Positions 16,974-26,114 of a stretch of 64,000 nucleotides of DNA are shown here, one piece after another. Below the pieces are notes generated by a model, which saw only the letters and a list, made by a program, of their open reading frames with translations, did no database searches and was not told the origin of the DNA. Each line of letters begins with the position of its first letter. Positions within the stretch are counted from its first letter, which is position 1. The translations under genes and the position numbers were made by a program. Origin of the DNA: an uncultured Coriobacteriaceae bacterium (GTDB lineage: Bacteria > Actinomycetota > Coriobacteriia > Coriobacteriales > Atopobiaceae); the NCBI GenBank assembly GCA_902793195.1, contig CADBCS010000002.1:26041-90040 (forward strand), written 5' to 3'.

Positions 16974-18728
16974 ATGTCTCGGCGCGAAACCCTGCTTTGT
17001 TGGTCTGTGGCGTTGCTCACGTTCGTCGCGGCGCTCGCGTGCGCTGCGGTCCCGGCCCTGGCGTGCACGGCCGTGTATGTGGGCAAGGACGTGAGCGGGG
17101 ACGGCACCACCATCCTCGCGCGGTCAAACGACTACCAGCAGCTTTGGGCCAATCGCCTGGAGGTGGTCGAGCGTGTGGAGAACCAGCCCGGGCGCACGAT
17201 GCCGATAGACCGCGCCGGAACGGTGCGGGTGGAGCTGCCTGCCACGACATACCACTACACGGCGACACCTTGGATGGACAGCGCCATCGAGGCGAGCGAG
17301 TTCGGCCGCGATGCGACGGCCTGCACCAACGAGTACGGGCTCGCCATGACCATGTCGGTTACGGGACACACCAATGACGCGGCGCTCAGCGCGGACGGGC
17401 TGGTAAAAGACGGGCTGACGGAGTTTACGGCCTCCGACTTCGTGGTGTGTCAGTGCCAGACCGCACGCGATGCCGTTAAGCTGCTCGCGCACATCATCGA
17501 CGAGTACGGCAGCAGCGAGTGCAACATGGCGCTTATTGCCGATCAGCGGGAAGCCTGGTACATGGAGATGTACACCGGTCACCAATATGCCGCCGTCAAG
17601 CTCCCCACAAACAAGGTCGCGGCGTTCGGCAACGAGTTCACGCTGGAGTACCTTGCGGACTACGAGGATTCCATCACGTCGGGCGATTTGGAGAGCTTGG
17701 CAGATGACGCCGGTTTTGCCGTTAGGGGACGTAAGGGCGAACTCAACCTGTTTAAGACGTATTCCGGACAGCAGGTGATCTCGCCATACAACCACATGCG
17801 CACGTGGGCGGGACACCGCGTGCTGTCCGCCTCCGATGACTACGCCAACTTCAACAACGACGACTTCTATCCGCTGTGCTTTGAGCCAAAGGGCAAGGTG
17901 ACGGTGCGTGACGTGATGGAACTCATGCGCAATCGCTTTGAGGGAACCGAGTACTGTCCCGACGAGGACGGCCGCACGGACATGCGCGTGATCGGTACCG
18001 AGATCGCCATGAGCGTGCACGTTCAGCAGATCTATCACGACCTCCCTGCCAGGATGGCATGCGTCACGTGGGAGTGCGTCGGGCCGGCAGTCTACGGCGT
18101 CTTTGTGCCGTTGTCGAACGCCTGCGTTGCTCCGGGCGAGTCCTACAACCGCAATCAGCCTGCGGACGAGACCATGTCGTTCGACACGGACACATACCCG
18201 TATTACGCGTTCAAGGAACTCAACACGCTTTGCTCCGAGTTCGAGGACTCCCGCACATATGGCGAGCCCGTGAGAAAGCACTGGTCAAAGGCGGAGGATG
18301 CCATGGTGCCGACCATGCGGACCGTGCTCGGTCGTGCGGCGAAGATGAAGGATGCGGCTGCCTCCGCATACGTCAACGCATACTGCAACGCGGTCCAGGA
18401 GCAGGCATTTGCCGATGCCAAGGAGCTGTTGAATCAGGTTAGGTGGTACAGCAGCCTCAACAGCACGTCGTTTAAGAATCTTCGGGACAGCCAGACGGGC
18501 TTTACCACCGAAGAGCGCCGATACCCCGATCCCATTAAGGTGAAGCTCGACGCCTCCGTCTATGCGCAGGTCCCCGATGCTCAGCATCTCGCGGAAACCG
18601 GCACATCAACGAATGCCGCGACGGGCGGCGCCTTCGACGGTCACATGGCTCTTGTGACTGCCTTTCTCGCGTGCGTGGTGGTGTTGCTGGCCTGTATTGT
18701 GGCAGCCGTGCGCCGATTGAGACAATAG
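16974..18728 (+). CDS. C69-family (PepD-like) dipeptidase, secreted and C-terminally anchored
   Basis: 584 residues from ATG 16974; GAGGAGG at 16957-16963 is 10 bases upstream, and an in-frame GTG at 16968 is an alternative. A signal peptide ends with AVPALA just before Cys31; CTAVYVGKDVSGDGTTILARSND is the C69 start in which this cysteine becomes the N-terminal nucleophile after processing. The family hydrolyses dipeptides. A TNEYGLAMTMS block and the NMALIADQREAWYME block fit the family. A C-terminal helix (LVTAFLACVVVLLACIVAAV) plus basic tail anchors it to the membrane. It belongs to a duplicated unit; the first copy survives only as a tail at 13815-13925. Confidence 0.9.
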   Translation: MSRRETLLCWSVALLTFVAALACAAVPALACTAVYVGKDVSGDGTTILARSNDYQQLWANRLEVVERVENQPGRTMPIDRAGTVRVELPATTYHYTATPWMDSAIEASEFGRDATACTNEYGLAMTMSVTGHTNDAALSADGLVKDGLTEFTASDFVVCQCQTARDAVKLLAHIIDEYGSSECNMALIADQREAWYMEMYTGHQYAAVKLPTNKVAAFGNEFTLEYLADYEDSITSGDLESLADDAGFAVRGRKGELNLFKTYSGQQVISPYNHMRTWAGHRVLSASDDYANFNNDDFYPLCFEPKGKVTVRDVMELMRNRFEGTEYCPDEDGRTDMRVIGTEIAMSVHVQQIYHDLPARMACVTWECVGPAVYGVFVPLSNACVAPGESYNRNQPADETMSFDTDTYPYYAFKELNTLCSEFEDSRTYGEPVRKHWSKAEDAMVPTMRTVLGRAAKMKDAAASAYVNAYCNAVQEQAFADAKELLNQVRWYSSLNSTSFKNLRDSQTGFTTEERRYPDPIKVKLDASVYAQVPDAQHLAETGTSTNAATGGAFDGHMALVTAFLACVVVLLACIVAAVRRLRQ

Positions 18729-18801
18729 CAGGCTCGAACGCTGCCAGTTAGGCGCAAGGATGTGTTACGGTAGCTGATAAAGTCGACGCGCGGAGATGGT
18801 T

Positions 18802-20259
18802 ATGCAGAACACGACATCAAGCCCAACATCGCTAGCAGACGCAGTCGGGTCTGTGCTGAGGTATGGCGGGCCGGAGCTGTTGCGCAATCCACAGCGGTTC
18901 TGGGGCACCCTAACCGATTGCTATGATGCGGAGTTGCATACCACCGAGATGGAGATTCTCTCCCACTACTACAGCGAGGAGCTGCTGAGGCCGTTTGCGG
19001 ACGCGTGCGCGCCTGGTGTGACTGGCGTCGAGAATCGCCTGAAGCAAGCCCAGCATCGAACGGAGGTGATACTGCGCGACCATTACCACATCGACGGTAC
19101 CGCCGCAGCTAGCCTGTCGTATCAACTCGCACAGGGCGTGGCGCAGCATTTGGGCGTGAGCGTTACGACGTCGGCCCAAAGACGTGCGGCGGTGTGCTCC
19201 GTATGCGGAGCGGAGCTGCCAGAAGGCGACGGGCGTTGTCCGCGGTGTGGCTCGGGAGCGACGGTAGAGGTAAGAGGTCAGGACGCCCATTCCGAGCAAG
19301 GCTTTGTTGGTCGCGTGCCCGAACCGGTTTACGCCAAACGGTGCGCGCGTTGCGGCCAGATATTCGACATGGGGTTGTATGCATGCCCGCGCTGCGGACT
19401 GGGCACGACCGTTGAGGTGGTCAACCAGTATGGGTACGTGAGGGAGCGCTACGACACCACGCAAGTCAGCCAGGACCGCATCAAGAAGCGTCTTTACATC
19501 GCCATAATTGCCGGATCCGCCATCGTGCTCGTACTGATTGCGATACTGCTCGCGCAGGAGTTGGGCCGGCGTTCGAAGCTTGCACCCGACCCTGAGTCCC
19601 CGCCTGTCTCCGAGCCTGTGTCCGCGTCGGAAGCCGGCCCCAGCGACCCCGTCAATAGGGTCACCGTCGACCATGTTGGTACGGTCTCGGGCTCCATAGA
19701 CGGTTGGGGCCCGGAAAACACGGCTGCCGGATTGATCGTGACCAACCAATCGGACATCGCGCTGCATCTCGAGACGACGTTTGTGTACTCAACGTCGAGC
19801 ACGAGTGCGCAATCGATTGACTACGTGCAGGCGCTGGGGCCTGGTGAGAGCGCGCTGATGATCGCCCGCTATACCGGCAGCGCAAACTTCGTAAGCTACA
19901 GCATCGTATGCGAGCCGTCGACGACGAGCCACCCGGGCCGCGAGTCGATGGCCGGTATGTATAGGACGGAAAAAGAGTCTCAGGACAAGTATGGTGCCAC
20001 CGTTTCGGTAACCAACACCGACACGGCCGGCAGGACCATCTACGTGCGTACGGTCAGCGTCGTCGCCACCGATCCCAACAGCGGTCGCACCTACGTGGCG
20101 ACGCACTGGCTCGACAGCTCTCATAATGAGATGGCGCTTGCTCCTGGCGAGCGGGGGTTGGCCGACTTTACCAATGCGGACGTGTACCAAGTCGGCGCAC
20201 ATCCGGACTGGAGCGCTCTCAACTTGGGCGAGTACTATGTGGAGGGATACATTGAGTGA
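18802..20259 (+). CDS. Zinc-ribbon membrane protein, partner of the RCC1 protein
   Basis: 485 residues from ATG 18802, with GGAG at 18792-18795. Residues 1-115 are a helical domain that resembles the N-terminus of the RCC1 protein at 15188. Two CxxC...CxxC zinc ribbons follow (about 130-150 and 178-200), then a transmembrane helix (YIAIIAGSAIVLVLIAILLA) near 233-253 and about 225 residues of beta-rich extracytoplasmic region. No catalytic motif is visible. The stop overlaps the TTG start of a deleted RCC1 gene copy in ATTGAGTGA. Function unknown; sensing or scaffolding at the membrane is a guess. Confidence 0.8.
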   Translation: MQNTTSSPTSLADAVGSVLRYGGPELLRNPQRFWGTLTDCYDAELHTTEMEILSHYYSEELLRPFADACAPGVTGVENRLKQAQHRTEVILRDHYHIDGTAAASLSYQLAQGVAQHLGVSVTTSAQRRAAVCSVCGAELPEGDGRCPRCGSGATVEVRGQDAHSEQGFVGRVPEPVYAKRCARCGQIFDMGLYACPRCGLGTTVEVVNQYGYVRERYDTTQVSQDRIKKRLYIAIIAGSAIVLVLIAILLAQELGRRSKLAPDPESPPVSEPVSASEAGPSDPVNRVTVDHVGTVSGSIDGWGPENTAAGLIVTNQSDIALHLETTFVYSTSSTSAQSIDYVQALGPGESALMIARYTGSANFVSYSIVCEPSTTSHPGRESMAGMYRTEKESQDKYGATVSVTNTDTAGRTIYVRTVSVVATDPNSGRTYVATHWLDSSHNEMALAPGERGLADFTNADVYQVGAHPDWSALNLGEYYVEGYIE

Positions 20260-20360
20260 GGACCTGAGGACCGACACGTGTCAGGCGGTACGCTTGCGCG
20301 GCCTGGAGGTGTTCGAACGCCCGAAGGTTTATCTGGGCTTTCTTGCCGATGCGTTGTGCC
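20249..20360 (+). pseudogene. Scar of an RCC1-protein gene, second duplication copy
   Basis: Starting at the TTG at 20249 the frame encodes about 35 residues matching the start of the RCC1 protein (SEDLRTDTCQAVRLRGLEVF against SEDLRSATCQALRLRGVEVF). Around 20356 it jumps to sequence that lies downstream of the intact RCC1 gene (matches 16694 onward). The remaining 1.4 kb of the gene is absent, so no functional product is made. Confidence 0.85.
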
Positions 20361-20505
20361 ACGCGATGAAGCCCAACAGAAACGACACGAGTGCCACGGC
20401 AACGAGAATGGCGGAGCCACGTAGCCCGCGAGCCCGTTCCCGCTGGGCCCGACCCACGTCGTGGCAGAAGTGACGTCCCGAGCACCCGCCAAGGTTCTCC
20501 CAGTG
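20353..20505. repeat. Duplicated spacer, copy 2
   Basis: Copy of the spacer at 16691-16845, ending with GACGTCCCGAGCACCC. It closes the second duplication unit and precedes the ABC ATPase gene. The 323-base gap 20260-20582 holds only this and the RCC1 scar. Confidence 0.75.
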
Positions 20506-20582
20506 CCTTTCTCCATTCGTCTGACCGCGCACAAGGCGCAAATATGCAAGAATGTCCTTGTTGCGATATGGCGGAGGCGAGC

Positions 20583-21284
20583 ATGGCATTTGTCGAGTTC
20601 ATCGATGTGTGCAAGACGTACCAGATGGGTGACGTCGAGGTGCGCGCCGTCCATGGCATGAGCTTTTCCATAGAGCGCGGCGAGCTGGTGATAATCGTGG
20701 GCCCGTCGGGGGCAGGCAAGACCACGGTGCTCAACATGCTGGGCGGCATGGACGCGGCGACCTCGGGCACGATCCTGCTGGACGGCCACCGGGTGAGCAG
20801 CCTGAGCGAGGCGCAGCTCACACACTACCGCCGACACGACATCGGCTTCGTGTTCCAGTTCTACAACCTGGTGCAAAACCTCACGGCAAGGGAGAACGTG
20901 GAGCTCGCGAGCCAGATTTGCAAGCACCCGCTGCCGGCCGACGAGACGCTCGAGCTGGTGGGACTCGCCAACCGCATGGACAACTTTCCCGCCCAGCTCT
21001 CGGGCGGCGAGCAGCAGCGCGTCGCCATTGCCCGGGCACTGGCCAAGAATCCCAAGCTCCTGCTGTGCGACGAGCCCACGGGCGCACTCGACTTCCAAAC
21101 GGGTCGGCAGATTCTCCGGCTGCTGCAAGACGCCTGTCGCACCACGGGCCGCACCGTGGTAATTGTCACGCACAACCTGGCCTTTACCCGCATCGCCGAC
21201 CGCGTGGTCCATGTGCGCGAGGGTCGTGCCGCGCAGGTGGAGGTCAACACGCATCCCGCCGACGCCCTCACGGTCGAGTGGTAG
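20583..21284 (+). CDS. ABC transporter ATP-binding protein (MacB/LolD type)
   Basis: 233 residues from ATG 20583 with GGAGG 6 bases upstream; the frame is open to 20391 but that part is duplication spacer. Walker A GPSGAGKTT, Q-loop FVFQFYNLVQNLT, signature LSGGEQQRVAIARALA, Walker B LLLCDEPTGALD and the switch histidine VIVTHN are all present. It belongs to the family that works with FtsX-like (MacB-type) permeases. The permease gene begins 2 bases after this stop, so the two form a transporter. Confidence 0.94.
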   Translation: MAFVEFIDVCKTYQMGDVEVRAVHGMSFSIERGELVIIVGPSGAGKTTVLNMLGGMDAATSGTILLDGHRVSSLSEAQLTHYRRHDIGFVFQFYNLVQNLTARENVELASQICKHPLPADETLELVGLANRMDNFPAQLSGGEQQRVAIARALAKNPKLLLCDEPTGALDFQTGRQILRLLQDACRTTGRTVVIVTHNLAFTRIADRVVHVREGRAAQVEVNTHPADALTVEW

Positions 21285-21286
21285 CC

Positions 21287-24200
21287 ATGAGCTCGCGCAG
21301 GCGGGGCCTCTCGGCCTTTACCAAGACGACCCTGCGCGGCATTCGCGGCTCGACGGGGCGCTTCTTGGCCATCCTTGGCATCGTGGCGCTGGGCTGCGGC
21401 TTCTTTGCGGGCCTCAAGATGAGCGGCCCCACCATGCGCAAGGCGACCGACGACCTCTACGACGGCACCTGCCTGTACGACCTGCGGTTGGTCTCCACCT
21501 TGGGATTCGAGGACGCCGACGTTGCTCGCGTCGCGCGCATAGAAGGCGTCCAGGACGTGATGCCGGCCAAGTCGTGCGACGTGGTTGCGCGCATGGGGGG
21601 CGAGCAGCTGGCGATGCGTGTTGGCTCGCTCAACGTGGACGCGGCAAAGAGGGCCAACCAGGTGGACGCGAGCACCATCCAGAGCGACGACTCGAGCTAC
21701 CTCAACAGGCTGTTCCTGCGCGGGGGAAGGTGGCCCGAGCAAGCGAGCGAATGCGTGATTGCCGCCGACGACCAGGGGCTTGGCGTGGGCATTGGCGACA
21801 CCATCGAGGTGCTCACCTTTGCGGGCGACAACGACGACGCGCTTCGCGAGCGCACGCTCACCGTGGTGGGAACCGTCAGCTCGTCGGTCTACCCCTACAC
21901 GGGCAGCTACGGGTCGACCACGCTGGGGTCGGGCCAGATCAAGATGTATGCCTTCGTGGGCGACGACGCGTTTGACGAGGACCTGCCGTATACCGAGGTG
22001 TACGTGCGGGTGGCGGGTGCCGAGCGGGAGCAGGCTGGCTCGGAGAGGTACGAGGCCGTGGTGGGCGAGACGCGCGACCGCATTGATGCCGCAACGGACG
22101 AGCTGGCCCGGTCGCGGCTCGAGGACCTGCGCTCCGAGGTGCAGGCGGAACTCGACGACGCGCGCGCGGAGTACGAGGACAAGAGGGCCGACGTCGAGCA
22201 GGAGCTAGCAGATGCCAAGGCCGAGCTCGACGACGGGTTGGAGGAGCTCGAGCGCGGCGAGCGGGAGCTGGCCGACGGTCAGCGCGAATACGAGGAGGGC
22301 TTGCAGGAGCTCGAGGATGCCCGCGCCCAGCTCGATGAGGCGGAGGGCACGCTCGAGGAGTCGCGTGGCCAGATCGACGACGCGGACGACCAGCTGCGGG
22401 AGGGACAGTCGGCCTGGCGAAAGGGCATGCACGACCTGCTCAAGAAGCTCGGCATTCCCACCAGCACGTCCCTGAGGGACGCGCGGACGCGCGTGGAGGC
22501 GCAAAAGAAGGAGCTTGTGGAGGGCCGTGCCAAGCTCGAGGCGGGAATCGAGCAGGCGACGGAGGGCGAGAGGCAGGCGCAGGAGGGAATTGCCCAGCTC
22601 GAGGCGGGCATTGCCCAGATCGAGGAGCAGATCGCCCTGCTGCCAGAAGGCGAGCAGAAGGCGATGCTGGAGGCCCAGCGCGATGCCATGATGGCCCAGC
22701 TCGAGGAGGCGCAGGCCGGCCTGCGACAGGCGCAGGAGACCAAGGCCGAGCTGGAGGAGCAGCTCAAGGGGCTGCCCACGGTCAAGCAGCTCGACCAGGC
22801 GATCGAGGGCATTGGGAAGCTCGAGAAGTCGCGCACGACGCTCGAGGAGAGCGCCAGGAAGCTCGAGGACGGCAGGCGCCAGCTGGCCGAGGGCGAGGAG
22901 GAGCTCGAGTCGGGCAGGGCGCAGCTGGAGGAGGGCCAGGCCGAGGCGGACGCTGCCGCAGACGAGCTGGCCAGCGGCTGGGCCGAGCTCGCGGACGGTC
23001 GCGCCGAGTACGAGGACGGCCTCGACGAGTACGAGTCGGGTCGTCGCGAGGCCGACGAGAAGCTCGCAGACGCGCGGCGCAAGATCGACGACGCCCAGAA
23101 GGAGATCGACGACCTCGAGCTGCCCAGCATCTACCTGCTGGACCACTCCCAGAACGAGGGCATCGCCGCCCACGAGGCCGACAGCAAGCGTATCGACTCC
23201 ATCGCAAACGTGTTCCCGCTCATCTTCTTCCTGGTTGCGGCGCTCGTCTCGCTCACCACCATGACGCGCATGGTGGGAGACGATCGCACCGAGATCGGCA
23301 CGTACAAGGCCCTCGGCTACGGCACCGCCAGGATCGCCGGCAAGTACCTGTTCTATGCCGGTGCCGCTGGGCTCGTTGGCGCCACTTTGGGAATCCTGGT
23401 CCTCTCGCAGGTGTTGCCCCTCATTGTGACCTCGGCCTATTCCATCATCTACACCATACCCGTGCACCCCATCCCGCTGCCCATCGACGTGGGCATCGCC
23501 CTTATGTCAGGCGGCTTGGGCGTGGGGGTGACGCTCGTGGCAACGTATGGTGCGGTCGTGGCGAGCCTGCGCGAGGTCCCGGCCACCCTCATGCTCCCAC
23601 GCGCGCCCGTTGCGGGAAAGCGCATCCTCTTGGAGCGCATAGGCCCCGTGTGGCGCCGCCTCTCGTTCTTGGGAAAGGTCACGTGCCGCAACCTGTTTCG
23701 CTACAAGCGCCGCTTTGCCATGACCGTCATTGGCATCTCGGGGTGCACGGCGCTGCTGCTGGTGGGCTTTGGCCTGCGCGATGCCATATGGGACATCATC
23801 GACTGCCAGTACGGCCCCATCGTCCGCTACGACACCACGGTGGTGTTCGACTCGGACGCCACGCAGGACCAGGTGGAAAGCGTGGTGCGGTCCATGCAGG
23901 CCAGAGGCGACGCAAAGAACATCGTGCGCGTCCAGCAGGAGAACATGCACGCGGGGGCGACGTCGCGCGACAGGGAGCCCACGCGCGTGCAGGTGATAAT
24001 CCCGCAGTCGGAGGAGAGCATCGCCAACGTGGTTACCATGGTGGAGCGCCTGTCGCGCGAGCCGGTGCGCATGGACGACGACGCGGTGGTGCTCACCGAG
24101 AAGGTCGCGACCATGCACGGCCTGGCCGTGGGCGACGAGATTCTGCTCTACGACCAGGACGACATCGGCAACGTGGTGGGGCATGGGCACCATCTGGTGG

Positions 24201-24829
24201 TTACCGGCATCACCGAGAACTACGTGGGCAACATCGTGTACGTGGGCCGCAACGCGTGGAAGGCGGTGGACGCTAACGAGCTGCCGTTCTCGACCGTGCT
24301 TGCCGACTCCGTCGATTCGCAGGCGGCGCGCAAGGAGTACTCGAGCTGGCTGCACGACTGCGAGGGCGTATCCACGGTCGTCTTCTCGGACGAGACCGTT
24401 GCCATGTACCGCGACGCGCTGGCGGTCGTGGACATGGTGGTGGTCCTGCTCATCGTGAGCGCGGGTCTGCTGGCGCTCATCGTGCTGTACAACCTCACCA
24501 ACATCAACATAAGCGAGCGCGTGCGCGAGATCGCGAGCCTCAAGGTGCTGGGGTTCACGCGCGGGGAGGTGTATGCCTACGTCTTTAGGGAGATACTCCT
24601 GCTCTCCGTGATGGGCGATGCGCTGGGCATGGTGTTCGGTACATTTTTGGAGACCTTCGTCGCCACGACAGCCGAGACGGACTACGTGATGTTCGGCCGC
24701 GTTATCCACCCGATGAGCTATGTGTACGCGTTCGTGCTCACCATCGTCTTTACCCTGCTCATCCTTCTGCTCATGCGCCGAAAGCTCGACCAGGTCGACA
24801 TGGTGGAGTCGCTCAAGTCCATAGAGTAG
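21287..24829 (+). CDS. FtsX-like ABC permease with a very long periplasmic-type coiled coil
   Basis: 1180 residues from ATG 21287. An N-terminal helix (FLAILGIVALGCGFFAGL) is followed by a MacB-like extracytoplasmic domain, then about 350 residues (roughly 270-620, bases 22100-23130) of uninterrupted charged coiled coil rich in Glu, Ala, Leu, Arg in heptad order (LEELERGERELADGQREYEE is typical). Then come three FtsX helices near 640-790, a second extracytoplasmic domain and the last FtsX-type helices. The layout matches large ABC permeases of Gram-positive anaerobes linked to export of lipids, peptides or antimicrobials; substrate unknown. Works with the ATPase just upstream. Confidence 0.9.
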   Translation: MSSRRRGLSAFTKTTLRGIRGSTGRFLAILGIVALGCGFFAGLKMSGPTMRKATDDLYDGTCLYDLRLVSTLGFEDADVARVARIEGVQDVMPAKSCDVVARMGGEQLAMRVGSLNVDAAKRANQVDASTIQSDDSSYLNRLFLRGGRWPEQASECVIAADDQGLGVGIGDTIEVLTFAGDNDDALRERTLTVVGTVSSSVYPYTGSYGSTTLGSGQIKMYAFVGDDAFDEDLPYTEVYVRVAGAEREQAGSERYEAVVGETRDRIDAATDELARSRLEDLRSEVQAELDDARAEYEDKRADVEQELADAKAELDDGLEELERGERELADGQREYEEGLQELEDARAQLDEAEGTLEESRGQIDDADDQLREGQSAWRKGMHDLLKKLGIPTSTSLRDARTRVEAQKKELVEGRAKLEAGIEQATEGERQAQEGIAQLEAGIAQIEEQIALLPEGEQKAMLEAQRDAMMAQLEEAQAGLRQAQETKAELEEQLKGLPTVKQLDQAIEGIGKLEKSRTTLEESARKLEDGRRQLAEGEEELESGRAQLEEGQAEADAAADELASGWAELADGRAEYEDGLDEYESGRREADEKLADARRKIDDAQKEIDDLELPSIYLLDHSQNEGIAAHEADSKRIDSIANVFPLIFFLVAALVSLTTMTRMVGDDRTEIGTYKALGYGTARIAGKYLFYAGAAGLVGATLGILVLSQVLPLIVTSAYSIIYTIPVHPIPLPIDVGIALMSGGLGVGVTLVATYGAVVASLREVPATLMLPRAPVAGKRILLERIGPVWRRLSFLGKVTCRNLFRYKRRFAMTVIGISGCTALLLVGFGLRDAIWDIIDCQYGPIVRYDTTVVFDSDATQDQVESVVRSMQARGDAKNIVRVQQENMHAGATSRDREPTRVQVIIPQSEESIANVVTMVERLSREPVRMDDDAVVLTEKVATMHGLAVGDEILLYDQDDIGNVVGHGHHLVVTGITENYVGNIVYVGRNAWKAVDANELPFSTVLADSVDSQAARKEYSSWLHDCEGVSTVVFSDETVAMYRDALAVVDMVVVLLIVSAGLLALIVLYNLTNINISERVREIASLKVLGFTRGEVYAYVFREILLLSVMGDALGMVFGTFLETFVATTAETDYVMFGRVIHPMSYVYAFVLTIVFTLLILLLMRRKLDQVDMVESLKSIE

Positions 24830-24837
24830 CCGTCGTG

Positions 24838-24854
24838 CCGAGGTGGCACCTCGG
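24838..24854. terminator. Short palindrome after the permease gene
   Basis: CCGAGGTG / CACCTCGG with one central base. It may end the ABC operon, although no T-tract follows directly. Confidence 0.35.
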
Positions 24855-24878
24855 TATGTTTGCTCGGCGGTGGCATTG

Positions 24879-24884
24879 TATACT
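24879..24884 (+). promoter_or_regulatory. -10 element TATACT for the aldo/keto reductase gene
   Basis: TATACT 36 bases before the start codon, followed by TTTTGGG. A -35 box at the right distance is not convincing. Confidence 0.4.
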
Positions 24885-24920
24885 TTTGGGCATGGACCGT
24901 TGATGGGAGGAGAGGGTCGG

Positions 24921-26036
24921 ATGGCATACCTTGGAGAGAGCACGGCGAAGCTCGGATTTGGCCTCATGCGTCTGCCCAAGTTGGGGGACGGCGGCATAGA
25001 CGTTGCGCAGACGTCGCTCATGGTGGACGAGTTCTTGAGCGGCGGCGGTACCTACTTCGACACGGCGTGGGCATACGGCGGCTCGGAGGAGGCCATCCGT
25101 AAGGCGCTCGTCGAGCGGCATCCGCGGCACAGCTACACCATTGCGACCAAGAACGCCGCATGGCTCGGACCCAAGACCGCCGACGAGGCGAAGGCGCAGC
25201 TAAGCATATCGCTCGAGCGCCTTGGCACCGATTACGTCGACTACTACCTGCTGCACAACCTGGGCGGCACGCGCACCAGGTTCTTTGAGGAGTGGGGTCT
25301 GTGGGACTGGGCCCTGCAGATGAAGCGTGAGGGCAAGATTCGACACCTGGGCTTCTCGTTCCACGACAACGCCAAGACGTTGGACCAAATACTGCAGGCA
25401 CACGCGGACGACGTCGAGTTCGTCCAGCTGCAGATAAACTACGCCGACTGGGAGGACGGGTCCGTCCAGTCGCGTCTCGTGCACGAGGTGGCCCGAAGCT
25501 ACGACAAGCCGGTGGTGATCATGGAGCCCGTAAAGGGTGGCACGCTGGCCAATCCCCCCGAGCCGGTGGCCCAGATCCTGCGCGCGGCAGAGCCCGAACG
25601 CCCGCTCGTGGAGTGGGCGCTGCGGTTTGCCATGAACTTCGACGGACTCATCGCCTGCCTGTCGGGTATGTCCAGCCTGGAGCAGATGCGCGAGAACCTG
25701 CAGATTCTCAAGCGCCTCTCGCCGCTCACGCAAAAGGAGCTGGACGCGCTTGCGGCCGCGCGCGCCAAGCTTGCCGAGCTCATTGCGGTGCCGTGCACGG
25801 GTTGCCACTACTGTATGGAGGACTGCCCGGTGAGCATGCCCATCTCCTCTATTATGGAGAGCCTCAATCGCGCGGCGCTATATGGCATGGACAGGGGCAA
25901 GAGCAACTACGGCTTTGCCACGCGCGACGGCGTGAGGGCGTCCGACTGCATCCGGTGCGGCCAGTGCGAGGAGGCCTGCCCGCAGCACATCGACATCATC
26001 GACAAGCTGGCGGCCGCGGCAGAGCAGTTTGAGTGA
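24921..26036 (+). CDS. Aldo/keto reductase with C-terminal 4Fe-4S ferredoxin domain
   Basis: 371 residues from ATG 24921 with GGAGGAGAGGG upstream. The AKR barrel shows FGLMRLP at the start, the catalytic tyrosine in FDTAWAYGGSEE, lysine in ATKNA and histidine in LLHNL. The C-terminal part has two cysteine clusters, CTGCHYCMEDCP and CIRCGQCEEACP, for two 4Fe-4S centres. This two-part class is widespread in anaerobes and probably couples carbonyl reduction to ferredoxin-like electron carriers rather than to NADPH alone. Physiological substrate is unknown. It stands alone; the next gene has its own riboswitch. Confidence 0.93.
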   Translation: MAYLGESTAKLGFGLMRLPKLGDGGIDVAQTSLMVDEFLSGGGTYFDTAWAYGGSEEAIRKALVERHPRHSYTIATKNAAWLGPKTADEAKAQLSISLERLGTDYVDYYLLHNLGGTRTRFFEEWGLWDWALQMKREGKIRHLGFSFHDNAKTLDQILQAHADDVEFVQLQINYADWEDGSVQSRLVHEVARSYDKPVVIMEPVKGGTLANPPEPVAQILRAAEPERPLVEWALRFAMNFDGLIACLSGMSSLEQMRENLQILKRLSPLTQKELDALAAARAKLAELIAVPCTGCHYCMEDCPVSMPISSIMESLNRAALYGMDRGKSNYGFATRDGVRASDCIRCGQCEEACPQHIDIIDKLAAAAEQFE

Positions 26037-26050
26037 CATGTGCCGAACCC

Positions 26051-26080
26051 TTGCCGTTGGTTGGGGTTGTGTGCTAGAGT
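26051..26080 (+). promoter_or_regulatory. Promoter for the preQ1-controlled operon
   Basis: TTGCCG at 26051-26056, an 18-base spacer, then TAGAGT at 26075-26080. Transcription would begin about 30 bases before the riboswitch. Confidence 0.5.
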
Positions 26081-26114
26081 TGCCCTTCGCGTGCACGATA
26101 AACGCATAGTACCC

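Noticed and set aside
22205..23467. Leu/Arg-rich open frame on the minus strand opposite the permease coiled coil
   Set aside because: It is the antisense of Glu/Ala/Leu heptads (GAG and CTC codons give Leu and Glu on the other strand); no ribosome site.
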